Positions 47,713 through 57,370 of a DNA stretch of 64,000 bases are shown here, piece after piece (within the stretch, counting starts at the first letter, position 1; every line of letters begins with the position of its first letter). Made by a program: the position numbers and the translations under genes. A model generated the notes under the pieces. The model saw nothing but the letters and a program-made list of their open reading frames with translations. It had not been told where the DNA came from and ran no database searches. The DNA is from Streptomyces syringium (lineage in GTDB: Bacteria > Actinomycetota > Actinomycetes > Streptomycetales > Streptomycetaceae). Location of the stretch: positions 4,795,501-4,859,500 of the forward strand of contig NZ_JAGIOH010000001.1 of assembly GCF_017876625.1 (NCBI RefSeq), read 5' to 3'.

Positions 47713-49803
47713 ATGCCGAACCGCCTGGCGCATGAGACGTCCCCGTACCTCCTCCAGCACGCAGAGAACCCGGTCGACTGGTGGCCCTGGTCTCCCGAGG
47801 CCTTCGACGAGGCCCGGCGCCGCGGTGTGCCCGTGCTGCTGAGCGTCGGGTATTCGAGTTGTCACTGGTGCCATGTCATGGCGCACGAGTCGTTCGAGGA
47901 CGAGCCGACCGCCGGTTTCCTCAACGAGCACTTCGTGTCCGTCAAGGTCGACCGCGAGGAGCGGCCGGACATCGACGCGGTGTACATGGAAGCCGTCCAG
48001 GCCGCCACCGGTCAGGGCGGCTGGCCGATGACGGTCTTCCTCACCCCCGAGGCCGAGCCCTTCTACTTCGGCACCTACTTCCCGCCCGCCCCCAAGCACG
48101 GCATGCCGTCGTTCCGGCAGGTGCTGGAGGGGATCAAGGTCGCGTGGACCGACCGCCGCGATGAGGTCGGTGAGGTCGCCGGCCGGATCGTGCGGGAGCT
48201 GTCCGAGCGCACCCTGGCCTTCGGCGTGCCGACATCGGAGGACGGCGGCCCGGCCGCCCCGCAGCCGCCGACCGTCGAGGACCCGTACAAGGCGCTGATG
48301 GGGCTGACCCGCGATTTCGACGCCGTGCGCGGCGGCTTCGGCGGCGCACCGAAGTTCCCGCCGTCCATGACGCTGGAGTTCCTGCTGCGCCACCACGCCC
48401 GCACCGGTTCGACGGCCGCCCTCCAGATGGCGCAGGCCACCTGCGAGGCGATGGCCCGCGGCGGGATCTACGACCAGCTCGGCGGTGGCTTCGCGCGGTA
48501 TTCCGTCGACGCCTCGTGGGTCGTGCCGCACTTCGAGAAGATGCTGTACGACAACGCCCTGCTGTGCCGGGTCTACGCGCACCTGTGGCGGGCCACCGGA
48601 TCCGAGCTCGCCCGGCGGGTGGCTCTGGAGACCGCCGACTTCCTGGTGCGCGAAATGCGCACCGAGCAGGGCGGATTCGCCTCCGCGCTGGACGCCGACA
48701 GTGCGGTGCCGGGCGATGAGAGCGGCAAGCACGTCGAGGGCGCCTACTACGTCTGGACCCCCGCCCAGCTGCGGGAAGTGCTGGGGGAGCAGGACGCGGC
48801 GCTCGCCGCGGCCCACTTCGGGGTCACCGAGGACGGCACCTTCGAGGAAGGCGCCTCCGTCCTTCAGCTTCCCGACACCGAGCAGCTCATGGAAGCGGGG
48901 AAGATCGCGTCCGTACGGTCCCGGCTGCTCGCGGCGCGTGCGGAGCGGCCGCGGCCCGGCCGTGACGACAAGGTCGTGGCCGCCTGGAACGGACTGGCCA
49001 TCGCCGCGCTCGCCGAGACCGGCGCCTACTTCGACCGCCCCGACCTCGTCCAGGCCGCGACGGACGCCGCGGACCTGCTCGTACGCACCCACATGGACTG
49101 GCAGGCGAGGCTCTTCCGCACCTCCCTCGACGGCGTCGCGGGCACCCACGCCGGCGTCCTGGAGGACTACGCCGACGTGGCCGAGGGATTCCTCGCGCTC
49201 TCCGGTGTCACCGGCGAAGGGGTCTGGGTCGACTTCGCGGGGCTGCTCCTGGACACCGTCCTGGTGCACTTCACCGCCCCCAACGGCACGCTCTACGACA
49301 CCGCCGACGACGCCGAGGCCCTCATCCGCCGACCGCAGGACCCCACGGACAACGCCACCCCCTCCGGATGGACGGCGGCCGCCGGGGCGTTGCTGTCCTA
49401 CGCCGCCTACACCGGCAGCTCCCCGCACCGGGAGGCGGCGGAGCGCGCGCTCGGCGTGGTGCGGGTGTTGGGCCCCAAGGCCCCCCGTTTCATCAGCTGG
49501 GGTCTGGCCGTCACGGAGGCGCTGCTGGACGGCCCCCGCGAGGTCGCCGTCGTCGGCCCGCACGACCACCCCTCCACCGGTGCACTGCACCGCACCGCCC
49601 TGCTGTCCACGGCCCCCGGCCTGGTCGTCGCGGTGGGCGAGCCGCCGTCGGGCGCGGAGGGCGAGCAGGTGGAGGTCCCGCTGCTGGCCGGTCGTTCGCT
49701 GGTCGACGCCCGTCCGGCCGCCTATGTGTGCCGCCACTTCACCTGCGACGCGCCGACGTCCGATCCCAAGGTCCTGGAGGAGCAGCTGACGGGGCAGCAG
49801 TGA
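47713..49803 (+). CDS. Thioredoxin-domain protein of the YyaL/SSP411 (DUF255) family
   Basis: 696 residues. It opens with the family block NRLAHETSPYLLQHAENPVDW and has a thioredoxin-like fold with Cys50-His-Trp-Cys53 (SSCHWCHVMAHESFED). The C-terminal ~500 residues form an alpha/alpha toroid like N-acylglucosamine epimerases (GGIYDQLGGGFARYSVD, WVVPHFEKMLYDNALL). Widely conserved; biochemical role unsettled, possibly redox or sugar related. Divergent from the STAND gene. A TetR gene follows on the other strand. Confidence 0.93.
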   Translation: MPNRLAHETSPYLLQHAENPVDWWPWSPEAFDEARRRGVPVLLSVGYSSCHWCHVMAHESFEDEPTAGFLNEHFVSVKVDREERPDIDAVYMEAVQAATGQGGWPMTVFLTPEAEPFYFGTYFPPAPKHGMPSFRQVLEGIKVAWTDRRDEVGEVAGRIVRELSERTLAFGVPTSEDGGPAAPQPPTVEDPYKALMGLTRDFDAVRGGFGGAPKFPPSMTLEFLLRHHARTGSTAALQMAQATCEAMARGGIYDQLGGGFARYSVDASWVVPHFEKMLYDNALLCRVYAHLWRATGSELARRVALETADFLVREMRTEQGGFASALDADSAVPGDESGKHVEGAYYVWTPAQLREVLGEQDAALAAAHFGVTEDGTFEEGASVLQLPDTEQLMEAGKIASVRSRLLAARAERPRPGRDDKVVAAWNGLAIAALAETGAYFDRPDLVQAATDAADLLVRTHMDWQARLFRTSLDGVAGTHAGVLEDYADVAEGFLALSGVTGEGVWVDFAGLLLDTVLVHFTAPNGTLYDTADDAEALIRRPQDPTDNATPSGWTAAAGALLSYAAYTGSSPHREAAERALGVVRVLGPKAPRFISWGLAVTEALLDGPREVAVVGPHDHPSTGALHRTALLSTAPGLVVAVGEPPSGAEGEQVEVPLLAGRSLVDARPAAYVCRHFTCDAPTSDPKVLEEQLTGQQ

Positions 49804-49843
49804 GGGAGCAGGCAGTCCCGGGGGGCAGTCCTGAGGGGGTGGG

Positions 49844-50467
49844 TCAGAGCGTCAGGCCGCGCGCCAGTACGTCCAGGCCGCGGCCGATGATCGCCGTAAG
49901 GTCCTCGCCCTGACCGCGGTCCACCCACGTCATCATGGCTTCCTGTATCGCCGCGAGGATCGCCACGGCGGCGACCCGCAGCTCCAGGTCGTCCGCATGA
50001 CGCCCTGTACGCTCCGCCAGCACCACACGGAGCATGCGGGAGGACTCCGCCGTGCCCTCCGCCGTTCTGCCGCGCAGCGCCGGGACCGCCCGCATGAGTC
50101 TGGTGCGCTGCATGAGTCCGGTGATGTCGTTCTCGATGGTGTGGCGCAGGGAGTCCATGACGCCGTGCCGGACGGCTTCCAGCGGTGCCTCATGCGGCGG
50201 GCGTGCTCTGATCGCGGCTTCCATGACGCGGTCGTACTCGTCGGTGAGAACGAGGTCTTCCTTGGTCGGGAAGTACCGGAACACGGTGCTGGGGGAGACG
50301 TCGGCTGCCTCCGCGATCTGGTCGACCGGCGTCGCGTCGTACCCCTGCCTCTCGAAGAGCCGGTAGGCGGCGCGGCGGATCGCCTGCCGGGTCTGGATCT
50401 TCTTCCGCTCGCGCAGCCCGAGCCTGGGCTGCGGCTGCGCCGCGGATGATGTCTGAGCTGAGGCCAT
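49844..50467 (-). CDS. TetR-family transcriptional regulator
   Basis: 207 residues from ATG 50467 (alternative ATG at 50476); neither has a strong SD. HTH: IRRAAYRLFERQGYDATPVDQIAEAADVS is split here into RAAYRLFERQGYDATPVDQI and DVSPSTVFRYFPTKEDLV. The C-terminal half is helical, for ligand and dimer contacts. It resembles the MftR-type or AcrR-like repressors of Streptomyces. Convergent with the DUF255 gene by 40 bases. Its target may be upstream to the right. Confidence 0.9.
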   Translation of the reverse strand: MASAQTSSAAQPQPRLGLRERKKIQTRQAIRRAAYRLFERQGYDATPVDQIAEAADVSPSTVFRYFPTKEDLVLTDEYDRVMEAAIRARPPHEAPLEAVRHGVMDSLRHTIENDITGLMQRTRLMRAVPALRGRTAEGTAESSRMLRVVLAERTGRHADDLELRVAAVAILAAIQEAMMTWVDRGQGEDLTAIIGRGLDVLARGLTL

Positions 50468-50657
50468 GAAGAGCATTCTCAGGCATGTGTGTTCGGGGGG
50501 ACCACAGCGCCCGCGTGCGGGAGTTGGTGCGGAAAGAAGGCGGCTTTCAAAAGCATGCGGCCCTCAATTCCCCTGTCTTGATGGCACGCTGATTGTCAGT
50601 GGGGTGTGTCACGCTCAGTAGAGGGCAAAGGTTCACTCAGTGATGATCGGAGGGGAC

Positions 50658-50924
50658 ATGCTGATAGGTGTCGTCGCGAAGCTGATGGCCACGCTGGTCG
50701 CGGCGTTATGCGTCGGAGGCTTCCTGGTGGCGGGTGAGGTGGCGGTGCTGGCCGTGGTCCTGACGGGCGTCGGTGCCCTGACATGGCGAGTGGCCGTGGC
50801 ATCGAGGCCACGGCCACCGCGCAGGAGCCGACAGGCGCGTCTTGCGCCGGGTGTCTCAGGCGTGCGAATAGGCCACCAGAGAGATGCCCACGTAATGCAC
50901 GACGAAGGCCGCCAGCGTGAGTGA
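50658..50924 (+). CDS. Small membrane protein with TTA codon, overlapping trhA
   Basis: 88 residues from ATG 50658, directly after GGAGGGGAC. Two hydrophobic helices (LIGVVAKLMATLVAALCVGGFLV split into LIGVVAKLMATLVAAL and GEVAVLAVVLTGVGALTW) and a basic tail. Codon 17 is TTA (50706-50708). The last 69 bases overlap the 3' end of the convergent hemolysin III-like gene, so the C-terminal ~22 residues may not be conserved. No function recognised; the SD and codon use in the first 60 residues support translation. Confidence 0.5.
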   Translation: MLIGVVAKLMATLVAALCVGGFLVAGEVAVLAVVLTGVGALTWRVAVASRPRPPRRSRQARLAPGVSGVRIGHQRDAHVMHDEGRQRE

Positions 50925-51599
50925 GTGGAAGACCTCGTGGAAGCCGAACCACCGGGGTGACGGGTTGGGGCGCTTGATGCCGTAGATCACGCCGCCCACG
51001 CTGTAGAGCAGTCCGCCGACGATCACGCAGACGAGCACGGCGATGCCGCCCTTGCGCAGGAAGTCCGGCAGGAAGAAGACGGCGGCCCAGCCCATGGCGA
51101 TGTAGCAGGGGGTGTAGAGCCAGCGCGGAGCACCGACCCAGAAGACCCGGAAGGCGATACCGGCCACGGCGGCCGCCCAGACCGCCCACAGCAGCGCCTG
51201 CCCCCGCCCGCCGGGGATCAGCAGCATGGTCAGCGGTGTATACGTGCCCGCGATGATCAGGAAGATGTTGGCGTGGTCGAGGCGGCGCAGCAGGCCGCTG
51301 ACGCGCGGGCTCCAGTCGCCCCGGTGGTAGAGCGCGCTGATGCCGAAGAGCAGACACGCGGTGAGGACGTAGACCGCGCAGGCGACCCGGCCGCGGGTGC
51401 TGTCGGCCAGGGCGGTCAGGAAGACGCCGGCGATCAGTACGGCGGGAAACATCCCGGCGTGCAGCCAGCCGCGCAGGCGCGGCTTGACCGGGATCGCCGG
51501 GGCGAGCGGCGTGCCGTCGGGGAGTGCGGCGGTCACTGCGCCGGCGGGAGCGAGGGGCGCGCTGTGCGCTGCGTCGGGCGCGGATGTCATGCCCGACAT
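50856..51599 (-). CDS. Hemolysin III / TrhA family (PAQR-like) membrane protein
   Basis: 247 residues with seven membrane helices after a ~40-residue cytoplasmic leader. Metal-site residues of the family are present: SALYHRGDWS and LDHANIFLIIAGTYTP, then FHEVFHSLTLAAFVVHYVG near the C-terminus (Ser, Asp and His ligands). TrhA proteins affect membrane energetics/lipid homeostasis; hemolysis is a historical name. Transcribed away from pckG. In-frame alternative start MTSAPD four codons later. Confidence 0.9.
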   Translation of the reverse strand: MSGMTSAPDAAHSAPLAPAGAVTAALPDGTPLAPAIPVKPRLRGWLHAGMFPAVLIAGVFLTALADSTRGRVACAVYVLTACLLFGISALYHRGDWSPRVSGLLRRLDHANIFLIIAGTYTPLTMLLIPGGRGQALLWAVWAAAVAGIAFRVFWVGAPRWLYTPCYIAMGWAAVFFLPDFLRKGGIAVLVCVIVGGLLYSVGGVIYGIKRPNPSPRWFGFHEVFHSLTLAAFVVHYVGISLVAYSHA

Positions 51600-51862
51600 G
51601 CTACCTACGCCACCGTAGGTTACGGACTGGTATCACGTGGCGATGGTCACGGGGGCGCCCCCTGGACAGATCGGAAGAGGAGTCGGATGATCAAATGAGT
51701 GCGGGCGGCACCGGATGAGCGGTCACGAAGCGTCTGGGTCGCAGCCCCCAAGGGGCAACCATCACGAAGCGGACTTCGCCGGCAGAACGGCCAGCAGGCA
51801 AGGTCCGTTCCACCCTCAACATCTGACGCCGGGCACCGCGGTTCCGGCGGGACGGAGCGATC

Positions 51863-53695
51863 GTGGCGCGCAGCAATGCGGCTCCCACCAGCCTCACCAA
51901 CCACCAGGAGCTTCTCTCCTGGGTCGACGAGATCGCCGCCCTCACCGAGCCGGCCCAGGTGGTCTGGTGCGACGGTTCGGAAGCCGAGTACGAGCGCCTG
52001 TGCGAGGAGCTCGTCGCCAAGGGCACCTTCAAGAAGCTCGACCCGGTCAAGCGCCCGAACTCCTACTACGCCGCCTCCGACCCCAGCGACGTCGCGCGCG
52101 TCGAGGACCGCACCTTCATCTGCTCCGAGAAGGAGGAGGACGCGGGCCCGACCAACCACTGGAAGGCCCCGGCCGAGATGCGGGAGATCTTCTCCGGTGA
52201 GCAGGGCATCTTCCGCGGCTCGATGCGCGGCCGCACCATGTACGTCGTGCCGTTCTGCATGGGGCCGCTCGGCTCGCCGCTGTCCGCGATCGGCGTCGAG
52301 ATCACCGACTCGGCGTACGTCGCCGTCTCGATGCGCACCATGACCCGGATGGGCCGCCCCGTCCTCGACGAGCTCGGCTCCGACGGCTTCTTCGTCAAGG
52401 CCGTCCACACCCTCGGCGCCCCGCTGGCCGAGGGCGAGGCCGACGTCCCGTGGCCGTGCAGCAGCACGAAGTACATCTCGCACTTCCCCGAGGACCGCGA
52501 GATCTGGTCCTACGGCTCCGGCTACGGCGGCAACGCCCTGCTGGGCAAGAAGTGCTACGCCCTGCGCATCGCCTCCGTCATGGCCCGCGACGAGGGCTGG
52601 CTGGCCGAGCACATGCTCATCCTCAAGCTCACCCCGCCCGTCGGTGAGTCCAAGTACGTCGCCGCCGCCTTCCCCTCCGCCTGCGGCAAGACCAACCTCG
52701 CCATGCTGGAGCCGACCATCTCCGGCTGGACCGTGGAGACCATCGGCGACGACATCGCCTGGATGCGCTTCGGCGAGGACGGCCGTCTCTACGCCATCAA
52801 CCCCGAGGCCGGCTTCTTCGGCGTCGCCCCCGGCACCGGCGAGAGCACCAACGCCAACGCCATGAAGACCCTCTGGGGCAACTCGGTCTTCACCAACGTC
52901 GCCCTCACCGACGACAACGACGTCTGGTGGGAGGGCATGACGGAGGAGCAGCCCGCGCACCTGACGGACTGGAAGGGCAACGACTGGACCCCGGCCAGCG
53001 GGACCCCGGCCGCCCACCCCAACGCCCGCTTCACCACCCCCGCCGCCCAGTGCCCGATCATCGCGCCCGAGTGGGAGGACCCCAAGGGCGTGCCGATCTC
53101 GGCGATCCTCTTCGGCGGCCGCCGCGCCTCGGCCGTGCCGCTGGTGACGGAGTCCTTCGACTGGCAGCACGGCGTCTTCCTCGGGGCCAACGTCGCCTCC
53201 GAGAAGACCGCCGCCGCCGAGGGCAAGGTCGGCGAGCTGCGCCGCGACCCGTTCGCCATGCTGCCCTTCTGCGGGTACAACATGGGCGACTACATGGGCC
53301 ACTGGGTCAAGGTCGGCCAGGACGCCGCGCGCAAGGGAGACGCCGCGAAGCTCCCGAAGATCTACTACGTCAATTGGTTCCGCAAGGACGCTGAGGGCCG
53401 CTTCGTGTGGCCGGGCTTCGGCGAGAACGGCCGGGTGCTGAAGTGGATCGTGGAGCGCCTGGAGGGCAAGGCGGAGGGCGTCGAGACCCCGATCGGCGTG
53501 CTGCCGACGCGTGCGGCACTCGACACCGACGGCCTGGAGATCAGCGACGCCGACCTCGATCTGCTGCTCACGGTCGACAAGGAGGTGTGGCGCGAGGAGG
53601 CATCGCTCGTGCCCGAGCACCTCGACACCTTCGGTGACCACACCCCGCCGGAGCTGTGGGACGAGTACCGCGCGCTGGTCCAGCGGCTCGGCTGA
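51863..53695 (+). CDS. pckG: Phosphoenolpyruvate carboxykinase (GTP)
   Basis: 610 residues from GTG 51863 with GGAG upstream. Converts oxaloacetate and GTP to PEP, CO2 and GDP in gluconeogenesis. The GTP-type hallmark FPSACGKTN includes P-loop residues and the reactive Cys274. Substrate-binding parts are NSYYAASDPSDVAR and SMRGRTMYVVPFCMGP. FEDW-type metal and guanine-binding regions are intact to the C-terminus (LGENGRVLKW-like FGENGRVLKW). Monocistronic with a very strong terminator. About 260 bases upstream are free for its promoter. Confidence 0.96.
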   Translation: MARSNAAPTSLTNHQELLSWVDEIAALTEPAQVVWCDGSEAEYERLCEELVAKGTFKKLDPVKRPNSYYAASDPSDVARVEDRTFICSEKEEDAGPTNHWKAPAEMREIFSGEQGIFRGSMRGRTMYVVPFCMGPLGSPLSAIGVEITDSAYVAVSMRTMTRMGRPVLDELGSDGFFVKAVHTLGAPLAEGEADVPWPCSSTKYISHFPEDREIWSYGSGYGGNALLGKKCYALRIASVMARDEGWLAEHMLILKLTPPVGESKYVAAAFPSACGKTNLAMLEPTISGWTVETIGDDIAWMRFGEDGRLYAINPEAGFFGVAPGTGESTNANAMKTLWGNSVFTNVALTDDNDVWWEGMTEEQPAHLTDWKGNDWTPASGTPAAHPNARFTTPAAQCPIIAPEWEDPKGVPISAILFGGRRASAVPLVTESFDWQHGVFLGANVASEKTAAAEGKVGELRRDPFAMLPFCGYNMGDYMGHWVKVGQDAARKGDAAKLPKIYYVNWFRKDAEGRFVWPGFGENGRVLKWIVERLEGKAEGVETPIGVLPTRAALDTDGLEISDADLDLLLTVDKEVWREEASLVPEHLDTFGDHTPPELWDEYRALVQRLG

Positions 53696-53711
53696 CCGCT
53701 CCCCGCAAACC

Positions 53712-53753
53712 CCCGTGGGCCCGGTCCGACCTGTCTCGGACCGGGCCCACGGG
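53712..53753. terminator. Strong terminator after pckG
   Basis: A perfect 18-base stem (53712-53729 with 53736-53753) and a 6-base loop. It has no T-run, which is usual in Streptomyces. Serves the convergent gene at 53815 too. Confidence 0.88.
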
Positions 53754-53814
53754 CGTACGACGCGAGGTGAAATGCGGCGCCGGCCGTAGTGGGGCGCGCC
53801 GCCCGAGGGGGGCG

Positions 53815-54240
53815 TCAGGCCACTTCGGCGAGGCCGAGCGTCGTCGCGTGGGCGCGCAGCCGCTCGGCGGCCAGCGCCGAGCCGGCCACGTCCCCACGGG
53901 ATGTGGCGACCACCAGGGCCTGTCCGGCGAGGGTGTGCGCGCGCTGGTGCAGCGAGGCGACCCGGGAGGCCGTCCAGGCGGAGGTGCCGGCCGACGGCAT
54001 GGCCCGCAGCGGTGGGTGTCCGCCGCTCAGCCGCGCGACCCGCTCGGCGAGCCGGCGCGCCGCGTCGTCCAGCGAGGCGTCGGGCGTGAGCGCGCGCAGC
54101 TCGTCGGTGACGGTCAGCAGCGCGGTCAGATGCCCGGCCAGCCGGATGTCCAGCTCCTCCTCGCGGGAGCGGTGCGGACCGTGGTTCGTGCGGGTCTCGG
54201 CCATGGTGTGGACCGATTTGGTACGGATCGGCTCGTACAT
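53815..54240 (-). CDS. SCO4983-family small helical protein
   Basis: 141 residues with AGGAGG before ATG 54240. Begins MYEPIRTKSVHTMAET and continues with two long helices (EEELDIRLAGHLTALLTVTDEL; AWTASRVASLHQRAHTLAGQAL). It matches my memory of an uncharacterised Streptomyces family named after SCO4983, found between pckG and an aminotransferase, as here. Soluble, no catalytic motif, no cysteines. Confidence 0.78.
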   Translation of the reverse strand: MYEPIRTKSVHTMAETRTNHGPHRSREEELDIRLAGHLTALLTVTDELRALTPDASLDDAARRLAERVARLSGGHPPLRAMPSAGTSAWTASRVASLHQRAHTLAGQALVVATSRGDVAGSALAAERLRAHATTLGLAEVA

Positions 54241-54365
54241 GAATGGCCTCCTGAACAGTCTCAGAAGGCCATCCTAACTTAGACGGCGTCTAAAGTTGTT
54301 TTGCTTACAGGTTGGGTTCGGGGCGCGGCGGGCTGTAATCGCCCGTCACGTCCGGCTGTCGCCCG

Positions 54366-55577
54366 TCACGTCTGGCTGTAGCCGTCGAGGAAGGTGCCGA
54401 TCCGCGTCACCGCGTCCGCCAGGTCCTTGGCGTTCGGCAGGGTGACCAGACGGAAGTGGTCGGGCTCCGGCCAGTTGAAGCCCGTGCCGTGCACGACCAT
54501 GATCTTCTCGGCCCGGAGCAGGTCCAGCACCATCTGCCGGTCGTCCTTGATCTTGTAGACCTTCGGGTCGAGCCGCGGGAAGGCGTACAGCGCGCCCTTC
54601 GGCTTGACGCAGCTGACGCCCGGGATCTGGCTCAGCAGCTCGTACGCCACGTCGCGCTGCTCCAGCAGCCGGCCGCCCGGCAGCACCAGGTCGTTGATCG
54701 TCTGCCGGCCGCCGAGGGCCGTGGCCACCGCGTGCTGCGCGGGCATGTTGGCGCACAGTCGCATGTTCGCCAGGATCGTCAGACCCTCGATGTAGCTGTC
54801 GGCGTGGGCCTTCGGGCCGCAGACCGCCATCCAGCCGCTGCGGTAGCCCGCCACCCGGTAGGACTTGGACAGGCCATTGAAGGTCAGCGTCAGCAGATCG
54901 GGGGCGATCGCGGCGGTCGGGGTGTGGGTCACGCCGTCGTAGAGGATCTTGTCGTAGATCTCGTCGGAGCAGACGATCAGATTGTGGCGGCGGGCGATCT
55001 CGGTGAGGCCGCGCAGCATCTCGTCGTCGTAGACGGCACCCGTGGGGTTGTTCGGGTTGATGATGACGATGGCCTTGGTGCGGTCGGTGACCTTGCGCTC
55101 GATGTCGGCGAGATCCGGCATCCAGTCCGACTGCTCGTCACAGCGGTAGTGCACGGCCGTGCCGCCCGCCAGGGACACCGAGGCGGTCCACAGCGGATAG
55201 TCCGGGGCGGGGACGAGCACCTCGTCACCGTCGTCGAGCAGTGCCTGCATCGACATCTGGATCAGCTCGGAGACGCCGTTGCCGAGGTAGACGTCCTCGA
55301 CGGACAGCTCGATGCCCTTGGTCTCGTAGTGCTGCACCACCGCGCGCCGGGCCGACAGCAGACCCTTGGCGTCGCCGTAGCCGTGCGCGTCGCCCACGTT
55401 GCGCAGCATGTCCTCGAGGATCTCCGGCGGGCACTCGAACCCGAAGATCGCGGGGTTGCCGGTGTTGAGCTTGAGGATGCGGTGACCTGCCGCCTCCAGC
55501 CGCATGGCCTCCTCGAGCACCGGGCCACGGATTTCGTAGCAGACGTTTGCGAGCTTCGTTGACTGGATCACCTGCAT
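54366..55577 (-). CDS. Alanine-type aminotransferase (class I PLP)
   Basis: 403 residues from ATG 55577 (MQVIQSTKLANVCYEIRGP), the canonical AlaA/AlaT opening; an ATG at 55589 is also in frame. The PLP lysine is in NGLSKSYRVAGYRSGW (about residue 237); NPNNPTGAVY and CSDEIYDKI contact the cofactor. Catalyses glutamate-pyruvate transamination for alanine supply. Followed on the same strand by the SCO4983-like gene after 125 bases. SD weak. Confidence 0.92.
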   Translation of the reverse strand: MQVIQSTKLANVCYEIRGPVLEEAMRLEAAGHRILKLNTGNPAIFGFECPPEILEDMLRNVGDAHGYGDAKGLLSARRAVVQHYETKGIELSVEDVYLGNGVSELIQMSMQALLDDGDEVLVPAPDYPLWTASVSLAGGTAVHYRCDEQSDWMPDLADIERKVTDRTKAIVIINPNNPTGAVYDDEMLRGLTEIARRHNLIVCSDEIYDKILYDGVTHTPTAAIAPDLLTLTFNGLSKSYRVAGYRSGWMAVCGPKAHADSYIEGLTILANMRLCANMPAQHAVATALGGRQTINDLVLPGGRLLEQRDVAYELLSQIPGVSCVKPKGALYAFPRLDPKVYKIKDDRQMVLDLLRAEKIMVVHGTGFNWPEPDHFRLVTLPNAKDLADAVTRIGTFLDGYSQT

Positions 55578-55664
55578 GACGGCCACCATACGGGGGCACG
55601 AAATCAGGCGCGCACTGTTTGTCGGCGGGCGTGCCTCACACCGGCGGGGCCCACGCGCACCGGA

Positions 55665-57281
55665 TCAGCCGGCCGGCGTGCGCCGCACCGCGCGCCCCGC
55701 CAGGACGTCCGTACGCCGTCCGTCTTCCATCACAAAGCGACCATCGATCAGGACATATGGAATGCCGGTCGGAAGTGTCCGAGGGGCTTCGAAAGTGGCA
55801 CCGGGGGCCACGGTCTCGGGATCGAAGAGAACGAGGTCCGCGCGGAATCCCGGGCGGATGACACCCCGGTCCGGCAGCCTGAGCCGGGCTGCGGGACGGG
55901 ACGTGAGATGCGCCACGCACTCCTCCAGCGACAGCACGCCCAGCTCCCGCGCGTACCGGCCCAGGTACTGCGGAAAGGTGCCGTACGCGCGTGGATGCGG
56001 CTTCTCGCCGTGCAGGATGCCGTCACTGCCGCCGGTGTGCACCGCGTGCCGCATGATCGTCCGGACGTTCTCCTCGTGCCCGACGTGCTGGAGGATCGTG
56101 GTCCCCAGCCGGTCCTCGGTCAGCAGCCGGCGGGCCGTGCTCCACGGCTCCTCGCCGCGCTCGCGGGCGCTGCGGGCGACGGACCGGCCGACGTGGTCCG
56201 CGAGCTCCGGGTCCGCGACACCGGAGATCTCGATGGTGTCCCAGTCGATCGGCACTCCGTGGCAGCCGTCCGCGCCCTCGATCTCCACGGCCCGCCGGAT
56301 CCGCTCGGCCGTCGCGTCGTCGCGCAGCCGCGCGAGCACCGCCTCCGGCCCGCCCTCGCCCGCCCAGCTCGGCAGCATCGCGACGAGCGTGGTGCAGCCC
56401 GGGGTGTACGGATAGGTGTCCAGGGAGATGTCGGCGCCCGCCGCGAGCGCGGTGTCGAGAAGGCCCAGCAACTCGGGGGCGCGGCCCTGGTTCACGTCGA
56501 AGTTCATGACGGCGTGGGCCAGGTGCAGGGCGCAGCCCGCCTCGCGGGTGAGGGCGACCATCTCCTCGTACGCCCGCAGCGCGTCGGCCCCGTAGGAGCG
56601 GTGGTGCGGGCAGTAGTAGCCGCCGTAGCGGGCCACCACCCGGCACAGCTCGGTCAGCTCGGCGTCGGTGGCGTACATGCCCGGCGTATAGGTGAGCCCC
56701 GAGGAGAGCCCGACCGCGCCTTGCTCCAGTCCCTCGGCGACCAGGCGCTTCATCCGCCCGGTCTCCTCGGCCGTGGCGGCCCGGCGCTCCCAGCCCATGG
56801 CGAGCATCCGGACGCTGCCCTGCGGCACGAGATAGGCGGCGTTGACCGCGATGCCTTCGCCGTCGAAGCCGTGGTCGAGACGGTCGAGGTACTGCCCGAC
56901 GCTCCGCCAGGTGAAGTCGATGTCGTGCCCGTCGCCGTTCCAGCCGGTGATCTGCGTACGGACCTCGGCGAGGGTGCGGTCGTCGACCGGCGCGTACGAC
57001 AGGCCGTCCTGGCCGATGACCTCCAGCGTCACGCCCTGTGCGGCCTTCGCCTCGTGGCCGGGGTCGCGCAGCAGGGCGAGGTCACTGTGGGCGTGCATGT
57101 CGATGAAGCCGGGCGCCAGCGCCAGGCCGTGGGCGTCCAGAACGCGGGCGCCGCCGGGGCGGGGGCCGGCCGATTCCCGGTGGATCGCGGTGATCCGGCC
57201 GCCCGCGACGGCCACGTCCGCCCGGTAGGAGGCGCCGCCGGTGCCGTCGATGACGCGCGTGTCACGGATGACGAGGTCCAT
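55665..57281 (-). CDS. N-acyl-D-amino-acid deacylase (D-aminoacylase)
   Basis: 538 residues of the amidohydrolase superfamily. The metal site His63-x-His65 is in DMHAHSDLALL. A mid-protein lysine/cysteine region (GLSSGLTYTPGMYA), YCPHHRSYG, HLAHAVMNFD and the catalytic Asp in GGSDGILHGEKPHPR follow, all typical of D-aminoacylases. It frees D-amino acids from N-acyl forms, such as those from peptidoglycan turnover or scavenging. It is the second gene of a two-gene unit after the PLP deaminase (gap 89 bases with a hairpin). The C-terminus may contain a small beta-domain. Confidence 0.92.
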   Translation of the reverse strand: MDLVIRDTRVIDGTGGASYRADVAVAGGRITAIHRESAGPRPGGARVLDAHGLALAPGFIDMHAHSDLALLRDPGHEAKAAQGVTLEVIGQDGLSYAPVDDRTLAEVRTQITGWNGDGHDIDFTWRSVGQYLDRLDHGFDGEGIAVNAAYLVPQGSVRMLAMGWERRAATAEETGRMKRLVAEGLEQGAVGLSSGLTYTPGMYATDAELTELCRVVARYGGYYCPHHRSYGADALRAYEEMVALTREAGCALHLAHAVMNFDVNQGRAPELLGLLDTALAAGADISLDTYPYTPGCTTLVAMLPSWAGEGGPEAVLARLRDDATAERIRRAVEIEGADGCHGVPIDWDTIEISGVADPELADHVGRSVARSARERGEEPWSTARRLLTEDRLGTTILQHVGHEENVRTIMRHAVHTGGSDGILHGEKPHPRAYGTFPQYLGRYARELGVLSLEECVAHLTSRPAARLRLPDRGVIRPGFRADLVLFDPETVAPGATFEAPRTLPTGIPYVLIDGRFVMEDGRRTDVLAGRAVRRTPAG

Positions 57282-57301
57282 AGGTGCGTGCCCTTCTCTC
57301 G

Positions 57302-57355
57302 GCCGGACAGGTCCTCCTCGCCGGACGGGCCGCCGAAACGGCGAGCCTGTCCGGC
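57302..57355. repeat. Intergenic inverted repeat, GCCGGACAGG family
   Basis: GCCGGACAGG (57302-57311) pairs with CCTGTCCGGC (57346-57355); inner CGCCG/CGGCG arms can also pair. Lies between deaminase and D-aminoacylase genes and may lower expression of the second gene. Same repeat core as 6478-6600 and 63617-63654. Confidence 0.65.
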
Positions 57356-57370
57356 GAAGGGAACGGAGGG

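Noticed and set aside
47416..49737. A 773-codon minus-strand frame
   Set aside because: Antisense to the DUF255 protein, whose CHWC motif and family block are convincing.
51647..53641. A 664-codon minus-strand frame
   Set aside because: Antisense to PEP carboxykinase; no family resemblance.
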